Shown piece by piece: positions 15,703 to 22,997 of a DNA stretch of 33,315 bases. This DNA is from Candidatus Cloacimonadota bacterium (GTDB lineage: Bacteria; Cloacimonadota; Cloacimonadia; Cloacimonadales; Cloacimonadaceae), in assembly GCA_023392795.1 (NCBI GenBank), contig JAEWNJ010000054.1, forward strand, positions 1 through 33,315. The letters are read 5' to 3'. Below the pieces are notes generated by a model. It ran no database searches. It worked only from the letters and a program-made list of their open reading frames with translations, and had not been told where the DNA came from. A program made the translations under genes and the position numbers. How positions within the stretch are numbered: position 1 is the first letter of the stretch; every line of letters starts with the position of its first letter.

Positions 15703-16185
15703 ATGACGCCCCGCTTTTTACATGACAAACCCTGCCTGCTCAATAATGAGCGGGGGGTCACCCTTTTGGAATTGCTGGTGACGGCAGTCATTCTGGTGGT
15801 GCTGATCATTACCGTATATATAGGTATTATGTTCGCCGACAGAATGAGCGTAAGAAATTACCGGGACCGCGTGGCAACTCTACTCGTCTCCGGAGAACTG
15901 GATTGTCAGTATTTTATAAACAAATACAACAATTATGGAGATCAGGATTATTTTCGCTTGTTCAACTCCCGGCAAGTACTGATAGACCACATCAAAAAGA
16001 AGGATCTGCTGATGGGCAGTATGAGCGTAACAGCAGTGCCTGAGATTGAATACAACGGTTTGCAGCAGTATAAGTACGTGAAACTAGTAGCCCGCGTAGA
16101 ATGGCAGGATCCACACGACCGAAAACTGAAGTTTGTGCAAATGAGAGAAGACTATTATATGAGTCTTGGCGGAGCAACACCATAA
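15703..16185 (+). CDS. Minor pilin / pseudopilin 1
   Basis: 160-residue protein with a prepilin N-terminus: a 17-residue leader ending NNERG, cleavage before Val, then VTLLELLVTAVILVVLIIT with Glu at mature position 5. The leader is longer than in the major pilin. The body is mixed alpha/beta and not assignable to FimU, PilV or PilW by eye. GAAGGAAGG precedes the ATG. It lies 17 bp after pilT and 1 bp before the next minor pilin. It probably primes pilus assembly together with the next two products. Confidence 0.82.
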   Translation: MTPRFLHDKPCLLNNERGVTLLELLVTAVILVVLIITVYIGIMFADRMSVRNYRDRVATLLVSGELDCQYFINKYNNYGDQDYFRLFNSRQVLIDHIKKKDLLMGSMSVTAVPEIEYNGLQQYKYVKLVARVEWQDPHDRKLKFVQMREDYYMSLGGATP

Positions 16186-16186
16186 C

Positions 16187-16825
16187 ATGATGAAGATATT
16201 GAAGAACAACCGTGGTATCAGCCTGATCGAATTGATCTCGGTGTTGGCTTTATCCGCCGTACTTATCTTTGTATCCGGGATGGTTATCAGTGTGTATTTT
16301 CGCCGTTATAAAGAATTGAACGATTACATCGACCTTCAGACCGAGGCGATGAAGTGCCTGGATACCATCCGCAATGGGTATGCCCTTGGTGAAGGAGAGC
16401 AATTTTACGGAGTGGTAAACTCCAGAAAGCTGGAATTGACCGGCAACTCCCAGATAGCGAATCAAGCATCGGGAATTAAAGCATATCCACCCACCGCTTC
16501 AATGATTCAGGGCAATGATTTCATCCATTTTTATCTGGATCGCGGTGTGATCAAAGTTCGCTACTCTTACAATGGCATGCAAAGCAGCAGCGCTAAGGAT
16601 CTTTTCCCCATTCGCAGCCAGCAGGGCAGAATGCAGGTGACTAAGTTTGCCGTATCCGATGCAAATGCTGGTGGCTCGCTCTTGCCTCTAAACGCGGTTG
16701 CGACGGAAGAATTGGCGATCTTAAAAGTAAATCTTCAGGCCAGGGTCTTGGTACGAGACGCGGCCTTACCCAGAAATAAAGTCTATAAAACTGTGGATTT
16801 CACCACTTACATGGTAAGAAAATGA
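16187..16825 (+). CDS. Minor pilin / pseudopilin 2 (PilW-like position)
   Basis: About 212-residue protein beginning MMKILKNNRG, with cleavage expected before Ile in ISLIELISVLALSAVLIFVS and Glu at mature position 5. The longer globular domain (about 170 residues) and its place before a PilX-like protein suggest a PilW/PulJ-type role. The start at 16187 is chosen because it gives a normal short prepilin leader; ATG at 16190 is equally possible, and a longer TTG start (16166) would overlap the upstream gene. No strong ribosome binding site is seen, which fits coupling to the upstream stop. Confidence 0.8.
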   Translation: MMKILKNNRGISLIELISVLALSAVLIFVSGMVISVYFRRYKELNDYIDLQTEAMKCLDTIRNGYALGEGEQFYGVVNSRKLELTGNSQIANQASGIKAYPPTASMIQGNDFIHFYLDRGVIKVRYSYNGMQSSSAKDLFPIRSQQGRMQVTKFAVSDANAGGSLLPLNAVATEELAILKVNLQARVLVRDAALPRNKVYKTVDFTTYMVRK

Positions 16826-16856
16826 TCAACCCAAACGCAATGTTTAGGGAGGACTT

Positions 16857-18791
16857 ATGCTCAAGATACTAAGAAGTCAAAGCGGTAACCTGGCAATTGT
16901 GGCTCTTTTATCCGTGATCGGAATGATGAGCGGAGTTTCCATGGCTGGCTTGGCTATGCGTGACACGAGATCTTTTCAATGGGATTTTGAAAGTGTCCAA
17001 GGCGTGCATTTCTTGCGCGCGGAGGCTACTCGGGGACAGACTGTCTTGGAAAGCAACCCCGATGCGGTAAGTGTGATCTACACGCCACTTCGGTCCATTG
17101 GGATTCAGAATAGTAATCTGAAGCGTACTTTCAGGCTCCAGAGCCGCATTAATAAAGAGAAGTCTGAGCAATCAGGCGCGGCGATCGTCGCAGGGACTTC
17201 GGGAGCTACCGGCAGCGTTGGTGAATCCCGTGAGTATTACAAGATTCGCTCTCTGGTGGAAGTCAGACATGGAATTGGCCAGGCTGCTTATTACGGCTCC
17301 AGCAAATCCGTCGTGCGCAAATACAGCGAGCTTTCCATCATCCAGTCCAGATTTTCAGAGTTTATGTACTTTACGGATCAGGACCTTTCGCCCGCGGGTA
17401 ATAACGTCTATTTCTATGGCTATGACGTACTGACGGGTAAGGTTCATAGTAATTCGGATATCCATATTAAAAACTCCGGGGGAGGAAACAACGGCGGTTG
17501 GCCTACGTTCCTGAACCTCGTAACTACTGCGGGTCACATTGTATCAAGTTCTGGCAGCTACCCTCTCGATGAAGTTTTCCAAGGTGGCTTGATAGAAGAG
17601 TATGATGGCTACGAATTCCCCGAATCGGCGAGAGAGCTACGTAGCGGAGCCACAATTGTTAGTGGATCTGACCTCTACATGGTAATTTCTGATGGATCAA
17701 GTACCAGCGGATGGAAAGCCGATTATAGTTCTCCCAGGCGTGTAAACAAGATTGTGTACGATGAATATCCGCCTCCCGGAGACTCACTTTGGACGAATAG
17801 CTTTACCGTGATTGATACCTTGTGGAGTCCGTTCTCCACAAATGGTAATCGGAATCGTGCCTATTTTATGGATGGTGATTTGTGGATCAAGGGTAAATTC
17901 GCTGGCTTACAAACTTGGGGTTGCTCTGGCCAGATGTACTTGATAGGGGACATCGAGCTGGAAAATACTAATATACCCCTTAGTCCCATTGATAACTCAA
18001 CAGACATTATCGGATTGATATCCGAGAATTCCATTACCATCAAATATGGCTATAAAGATCCCGAATCTCTGGAAAGACTGCATCCCAATCATGGTTCGGA
18101 TGGCGATTATACTACTCCGGCCGGGGGTGGGATCTGGATCTATGCTGCACTCTGCGCCTTGGGCGATGGTGAGGGCAACGGATTTAACGACGGTGTATTT
18201 ACCTATGAGTATATGCATCCGCATCCCTCCACGCCCGCTGTGTTGGCGACTGTTCAGTACCCCGACGGAACCCAGAAAGAAGTGCTTTTCGATTGGATCG
18301 ATATCCATCGCAGACGTTATCCCCCCACAGACAGCCAGCCCTGGCCTACTCCGCCTTTGGGGCAGCAGCGGCTGGATCTCCCCTGGTACAATCCTTTGTG
18401 GCCGGAAGCAAGGCCGTATCTGGAACGTGGTACCATCAATATTTGGGGTGCCGTGGCTCAGCGCCGTCGCGGATTTGTGCATAGAAGTCATAACGACACT
18501 GAATACCCTTCCAATGGCGGTACGTGGAATCTCCCGCTTGATTTGTGCGGATATCCCACTAATCCTCAAGCGATACCTGATCCTGTGTTTGGCAATTCTC
18601 TTGGCCTCATAGGCCAGAACTATCCTGGAGCTTCGGGTAGCGGAACCGGATATAAAAAGAATTACAACTATGACAACCGCCTGCTTTCAGTATCGCCGCT
18701 ACTATATCCTGCCGTACGGCTGAAAGGGGGAAAAGAGCCGATGCAGCAAGGAAACTGGAACTTGAAAAAACCGCCCAGGTCTCTATATTAG
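16857..18791 (+). CDS. PilX-like membrane-anchored 644-residue pilus-operon protein (possible DUF4900 type)
   Basis: The N-terminus (MLKILRSQSGNLAIVALLSV, then GMMSGVSMAGLAMRD and FLRAEATRGQTVLE) follows the PilX_N pattern: a basic residue, Gln-x-Gly, a hydrophobic helix, then an AEA-type motif. Glu5 of true prepilins is absent. The remaining roughly 580 residues form a large predicted extracellular region rich in Gly, Ser, Tyr and Trp. It includes YFYGYDVLTGKVHSNSDIHI near residue 190, which recalls the HTN/HSN motif of DUF4900 proteins found with pili in Deinococcus-type bacteria. AGGGAGG precedes the ATG. It sits where PilX/PilY1-type tip components lie in other operons, so it may be an adhesin or tip/priming subunit. 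Function is inferred from position only. Confidence 0.7.
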   Translation: MLKILRSQSGNLAIVALLSVIGMMSGVSMAGLAMRDTRSFQWDFESVQGVHFLRAEATRGQTVLESNPDAVSVIYTPLRSIGIQNSNLKRTFRLQSRINKEKSEQSGAAIVAGTSGATGSVGESREYYKIRSLVEVRHGIGQAAYYGSSKSVVRKYSELSIIQSRFSEFMYFTDQDLSPAGNNVYFYGYDVLTGKVHSNSDIHIKNSGGGNNGGWPTFLNLVTTAGHIVSSSGSYPLDEVFQGGLIEEYDGYEFPESARELRSGATIVSGSDLYMVISDGSSTSGWKADYSSPRRVNKIVYDEYPPPGDSLWTNSFTVIDTLWSPFSTNGNRNRAYFMDGDLWIKGKFAGLQTWGCSGQMYLIGDIELENTNIPLSPIDNSTDIIGLISENSITIKYGYKDPESLERLHPNHGSDGDYTTPAGGGIWIYAALCALGDGEGNGFNDGVFTYEYMHPHPSTPAVLATVQYPDGTQKEVLFDWIDIHRRRYPPTDSQPWPTPPLGQQRLDLPWYNPLWPEARPYLERGTINIWGAVAQRRRGFVHRSHNDTEYPSNGGTWNLPLDLCGYPTNPQAIPDPVFGNSLGLIGQNYPGASGSGTGYKKNYNYDNRLLSVSPLLYPAVRLKGGKEPMQQGNWNLKKPPRSLY

Positions 18792-18820
18792 TAAATGTAT
18801 ATGTGGAATAAAGAGGAAAT

Positions 18821-19891
18821 ATGAAGAAGAACAAACCCGTTCGATTCAAGGAGACTGTGGGTATCGATGTCGGTACACACAGCATTAAAATCGTCCACCT
18901 CAAAAAGCTTCACGATGGCTTCAAGCTGCTGAACTACGAGGTGCGTCCCACCGTACCTCAAGGAGTGGAGTATGTCCTCAGTGATCTGCGTGCCGAACGT
19001 TTTGCGCCGGTGATAGTGGAGATGCTGAAGACCTTGAGGATCTCACCGAAAAGTATCAAGCACCTGGTCTCTTCCATTGGTGGAGACAATACCAGCATCA
19101 AACAGATCAAGACCATTTTCCTGCCGGACGACGAGCTGGAATCGGCGCTGTTCTTTGAAGCCAAAAAGCACATTCCGATCAGCGGTTCGGACATGGTGCT
19201 GGATTACCAGGTTTTATCCGTGGAAGAAAAGACGAACAACATGAATATTCTGTTGGCCGCCACTTCCAAGGACGTGTTGAATCAACATACCCAGATACTT
19301 GCCACGGCAGGACTCAATCCGCATTTGGTGGATGTAGATTCTCTGGCAGTGGCAAACAGCTTTGCGCTCAATGCTTTCGTGGAAGACGGAGTGTACGTGA
19401 TGCTGAATCTGGGCGCGCATCGCACAAATATGGTGATCTGGGGTCCGGATGCCAAGTTCTTTGCCCGCGATATTCCTTATGGCGGCTATAACTTTACGCG
19501 TGATATCATGCGCAAGCGCCAGATGGAATGGGCGGATGCTGAGAATTTCAAGTTTGAATTCGGGCTTGGCGACGATCCGAATCACCCCGCAGTACAGACG
19601 ATCAGCATGCTTGATATCTCAGAGAAATCCACCGAAGACGCCATTGTGGAAGAGCTTCGCCGTTCTCTTCGTTTCTACGTAAAAGAAGCCGGTAACAGCG
19701 ACTTCCGTAAAGTGTATTTGATGGGTGGCAGTGCCAAAATGAAAGGACTGCCGGAATTTATCCAGGACAAGGTGAATGTGCCCACGGAAGTATTCATGCC
19801 ATTTATCAATGTGGAAATGCCCGAGAAGTTCCAGGATAAAAAAGATCCGCAACTTGCCCTTGCCATCGGCTTGGCAATGAGGATGGAGTAA
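18821..19891 (+). CDS. pilM: PilM, actin-like pilus assembly ATPase-fold protein
   Basis: 356-residue cytoplasmic protein of the FtsA/actin fold. The nucleotide site is visible as GIDVGTHSIKIV (phosphate-1, about 14-25), LNLGAHRTNMVIW (phosphate-2, about 192-204) and YLMGGSAKMKGLPEF (adenosine, about 302-316). PilM binds the cytoplasmic tail of PilN and links the inner-membrane complex to the motors. GAGGAA precedes the ATG. The gene order pilM-N-O-P-Q is canonical. Confidence 0.92.
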   Translation: MKKNKPVRFKETVGIDVGTHSIKIVHLKKLHDGFKLLNYEVRPTVPQGVEYVLSDLRAERFAPVIVEMLKTLRISPKSIKHLVSSIGGDNTSIKQIKTIFLPDDELESALFFEAKKHIPISGSDMVLDYQVLSVEEKTNNMNILLAATSKDVLNQHTQILATAGLNPHLVDVDSLAVANSFALNAFVEDGVYVMLNLGAHRTNMVIWGPDAKFFARDIPYGGYNFTRDIMRKRQMEWADAENFKFEFGLGDDPNHPAVQTISMLDISEKSTEDAIVEELRRSLRFYVKEAGNSDFRKVYLMGGSAKMKGLPEFIQDKVNVPTEVFMPFINVEMPEKFQDKKDPQLALAIGLAMRME

Positions 19892-19901
19892 GGGGAGAGC
19901 G

Positions 19902-20492
19902 ATGACAAACCAATTCTACTTTAAAATCAACCTGAACAAGTATGGCGAACAGCGCTTGCAACAGGAACGCGAAGGGAAGACATTCCGCAATGCCGCTATC
20001 CTATTCCTGCTCGGCTTCATCATTATACTTGTGGCATGGTTCTATATACTGGACGTCACCAAAACCAAGGTGGAAAACCGTAGAAAGTATCTTGCCGAGA
20101 CGCAGGATGAGCTGAATCGCTATCAGACCAGCGGCGATTATCTGTCCTCCAATGACCTCAGTCGCCTGGCCGGTACTTTTAACAACCGTATATTCTGGGC
20201 TCGCAAAATGGTGGCCCTCAGCCAGGAAATCGACGATCGTCTGGCTGTGCGCAAGTTTGCCTATGCCAATGGCATACTTACCATCAACGGCATCACGGAA
20301 GTGGATGTGAATGTGAAGGAATTTGATCTGATCAATTCCTTTATCCAGCGCCTGAAAGCCAATCCCGAGATAGCTAACGATTTCCCGGATATCAAGAGCG
20401 GACAGGTGATCCGTCAGGTCATCAAGGATACCGCTATCTTTGAATTCGTGATCGAATGCTACACTCGCGATGCAGTGAGAGGTGCCAGATGA
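19902..20492 (+). CDS. pilN: PilN, inner-membrane pilus alignment protein
   Basis: 196-residue bitopic membrane protein. The short cytoplasmic N-terminus carries FKINLNKYG, the counterpart of the INLLP motif that docks into PilM. A membrane helix lies at about 31-51 (ILFLLGFIIILVAWFYILDV), followed by a coiled coil (about 52-95) and a ferredoxin-like periplasmic domain. GGGGAG precedes the ATG. Its stop overlaps the pilO start by four bases (ATGA). Confidence 0.85.
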   Translation: MTNQFYFKINLNKYGEQRLQQEREGKTFRNAAILFLLGFIIILVAWFYILDVTKTKVENRRKYLAETQDELNRYQTSGDYLSSNDLSRLAGTFNNRIFWARKMVALSQEIDDRLAVRKFAYANGILTINGITEVDVNVKEFDLINSFIQRLKANPEIANDFPDIKSGQVIRQVIKDTAIFEFVIECYTRDAVRGAR

Positions 20493-21034
20493 GAGAGAGA
20501 TACTTAGCCTTCATATTGATCATGCTGCTGCTGGTGGTCGTGTTTTTCATGCTCTCCGCAAACAGCCTGAACAGCAACCTGAAAGAGATCAGCAATTTGG
20601 ACGAGCGGATCAAGACCTCGCAAGAGCAATTGAACAGCGCACGCATATTGGATCAGGAACTTAGCCAGTTTACCAGAATCATCGACAACAGCCTGAGCAA
20701 AGAATCCAAGTTCAGCTTTGATGAGATAAACGACTTCAAGACCACCATCGGTGAGATGGCGCACCAACGCAAGATCACCATTAGTAAACTCTCCGATACC
20801 AATAAGTGGTCCTTGCCAAACCTGATCGAAACTACATACAACCTTGAGCTTGAAGCCACCTACGTGCAGATTGGTCAGTTCATTTCTGATCTGGAGTCTC
20901 AGGACAATATCATCAAGATCCAAACCCTGGACATCTCTCCAGCTCAAGTTACCGATGATGCCGCTGCCAATGCGGAATCCCGTTACAGAGTGCTCCTTGA
21001 GCTTTCGATCTTCAAGGTAAAAAAGGAGGCCTAA
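20489..21034 (+). CDS. pilO: PilO, inner-membrane pilus alignment protein
   Basis: 181-residue bitopic protein with a membrane helix at about 6-25 (LAFILIMLLLVVVFFMLSAN), a coiled coil (about 27-75) and a C-terminal ferredoxin-like domain containing TYVQIGQFISDLESQDNIIK, the usual PilO signature region. It heterodimerises with PilN. The ATG at 20489 (ATGA with the pilN stop) is chosen over an in-frame start at 20456, which would overlap pilN by 37 bases and add an atypical charged leader. Confidence 0.85.
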   Translation: MRERYLAFILIMLLLVVVFFMLSANSLNSNLKEISNLDERIKTSQEQLNSARILDQELSQFTRIIDNSLSKESKFSFDEINDFKTTIGEMAHQRKITISKLSDTNKWSLPNLIETTYNLELEATYVQIGQFISDLESQDNIIKIQTLDISPAQVTDDAAANAESRYRVLLELSIFKVKKEA

Positions 21035-21036
21035 AC

Positions 21037-21576
21037 ATGCAGTTAAGATTCGTAAAAGACCTCGCTATAGCTCTAATCGTAATATTATTGGGCTTCCTGG
21101 CAATCAGGCTGGTAATGGTGGAAAACCGGATCTCTAATATCCCGGATAACTCCGTATACACCAAGGAATCAGTGTCAGATACTCTGATGAGTCAGATTAA
21201 GACCATTGAAAACTCCATTCAGGACCGCAAGATGTTCGTCTTCAATTCCCGCAAAGACCCCTTGCGCCAAGGCAACATCATCAAGGACAAAGTGGATCGT
21301 CAGAAAGAATTTGAGGACATGGTCCGCAATACATTCCGCCTCTCCACTACCGCCATTGATGAGTTTGGCAATCGCATTGCCTACGTGGAATATCAGGATG
21401 GTCTGCATGCGGCACGAGTAGGCGATACTATCGCCGGTCGTCGCATCTTGGAAATCAATGAAAAAAGCATCCGCTACAGCATGGGTGGCAGCACCTACAC
21501 CGCAAACCTGATGCCCCGCCCCGTGATGAGTAAAGATGAACCCTTGGTGATTCAGGGCAGAAGCGGAAATTGGTAA
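21037..21576 (+). CDS. pilP: PilP-like protein linking PilNO to the secretin
   Basis: 179-residue protein with an N-terminal membrane helix (about 8-27). The motif FNSRKDPLRQ (compare RDPF in PilP) is near residue 68, and the C-terminal beta-sandwich homology region contains ARVGDTIAGRRILEINEKSI. PilP normally is a lipoprotein that binds PilNO and PilQ. Here no lipobox cysteine is present, so it is anchored by an uncleaved helix, as in GspC. AGGAGG precedes the ATG. Assignment rests on weak motifs plus the canonical M-N-O-P-Q order. Confidence 0.75.
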   Translation: MQLRFVKDLAIALIVILLGFLAIRLVMVENRISNIPDNSVYTKESVSDTLMSQIKTIENSIQDRKMFVFNSRKDPLRQGNIIKDKVDRQKEFEDMVRNTFRLSTTAIDEFGNRIAYVEYQDGLHAARVGDTIAGRRILEINEKSIRYSMGGSTYTANLMPRPVMSKDEPLVIQGRSGNW

Positions 21577-21602
21577 AATATATAATGACAGTGGGAGAAA
21601 AT

Positions 21603-22997
21603 ATGAAACACATGCTTATCAATAAGCAATATCTGAGCTTGATCCTGGTGCTGATTCTCAGTTTATCAGCCCTGTTAGCCCAAGCAAATCCTATGGCCAC
21701 AAAAGTAACCTTCAATGCTGATGATGCCACTTTGTCTTCAGTGTTGAACTCCCTGGCCCGGCTTTCCGGAACCAACATAGTGTTGGCTGTGGAACAGTCT
21801 GGTGACCAGGATAAGCGCGATGAAAAGCGCGTCACGATCAACATCAAAGAAGTGCCCATCGAAACTGCGGTTTCCCTGGTTGCCAGAACAGCCGGCCTTT
21901 CTTACCGCGTTATTGCCGGCAACACCTTCGTGGTGGGAGCCAAGCAAAACATCTCCGAAGAAGTCGGTGAGAAAAGCAACATCCTGTATCTGAACAATCT
22001 CGATGCCAAAAAGGTATCCGACGCTCTGCAGAATACCGGCGGCAAGATCGTCCCTCTGGAAGGTCAGAACGCCATTATGGTATATGCAAACCAGGAAACC
22101 TTCGATCAAATCAGCGACTTAGTAAAAAGCATCGACGTGGACCAACAACAGATTGAGATCAGAGTTCGCTTGATCGAGATAAGCCTTTCCAACGCTAAGA
22201 AAGCCGGTATTGATTGGAGCCGTTTGAACCATCTGACCACCATTTTGGCGGAAGATCCCGTGAATGGCGATGGCACCGGTCTGCCTTACAACTATCTGGA
22301 TGAAACCGGATATCTTCCTCATGGTAACCCCATGGATTTTGAAAGGCTGCCGGAAACCCAGTATTTCCAAAGAATCAACGGCTTCGATAACATCGGTCAT
22401 TTCAGCCGCCAGCTCACTGCGTTTGACGTTACCATCGACTGGCTCCTGGAAAACAACGCCGCAAAGCTGCTTACCGATACCCGAGTTACTGCTCTGAACG
22501 GCGAACAAGCCGAGATTCATATCGGTGAAGTAGTACCTTACGTGGTTACCGATAACGACAAGCAGATCCAGGTAGAACGTGAAGAAGTCGGTATCATGAT
22601 GGCCGTAACTCCTACCGTTAACAAGGACGGTAACATCACTGCCAAGATTTCTCCTGAAGTAAGCTCCGTTACCGATATGGTCGGTGGTTTTGTCCCACGT
22701 ACCAAAGTGCGTAGGGTAACCTCTACCGTTACTGTTCCCAATGAGCATAAGATCATCGTTGGTGGTTTATTGCATTCCACTTTGAGCCAATCAACTAACA
22801 AAGTCCCATTCCTTGGCGATCTTCCCTTCATTGGCAGAGTGTTTCAACACCGCTATGAAATGGTGGAAAACACCGATCTGATCATGGAGATTACTCCCCG
22901 GCTGGTTTCCATGTCCGAAACCAGTCCCGAACCCAAACTGGATGAAAGACTTACCCGCACCCTCATTGAATACGAAGATGAAGGCGAGGAGGAGTAA
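21603..22997 (+). CDS. pilQ: PilQ secretin (short form with STN domain)
   Basis: 464-residue outer-membrane channel subunit. It has a signal peptide (about 1-27, ending ALLAQA), an STN/N0 domain (about 33-105), a secretin N1-type domain (about 110-180, LYLNNLDAKKVSDALQ, VDQQQIEIRVRLIEIS) and a complete secretin beta-barrel domain (about 230-440: LLTDTRVTALNGEQAEIHIG, VPNEHKIIVGGLL, PFLGDLPFIGRVFQ, LIMEITPRLV). The ATG at 21603 is chosen because GGGAG is correctly spaced and it yields a normal signal peptide. Compared with proteobacterial PilQ (about 700 residues) it lacks the AMIN peptidoglycan-binding domains. The next gene begins immediately after its stop. Confidence 0.93.
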   Translation: MKHMLINKQYLSLILVLILSLSALLAQANPMATKVTFNADDATLSSVLNSLARLSGTNIVLAVEQSGDQDKRDEKRVTINIKEVPIETAVSLVARTAGLSYRVIAGNTFVVGAKQNISEEVGEKSNILYLNNLDAKKVSDALQNTGGKIVPLEGQNAIMVYANQETFDQISDLVKSIDVDQQQIEIRVRLIEISLSNAKKAGIDWSRLNHLTTILAEDPVNGDGTGLPYNYLDETGYLPHGNPMDFERLPETQYFQRINGFDNIGHFSRQLTAFDVTIDWLLENNAAKLLTDTRVTALNGEQAEIHIGEVVPYVVTDNDKQIQVEREEVGIMMAVTPTVNKDGNITAKISPEVSSVTDMVGGFVPRTKVRRVTSTVTVPNEHKIIVGGLLHSTLSQSTNKVPFLGDLPFIGRVFQHRYEMVENTDLIMEITPRLVSMSETSPEPKLDERLTRTLIEYEDEGEEE

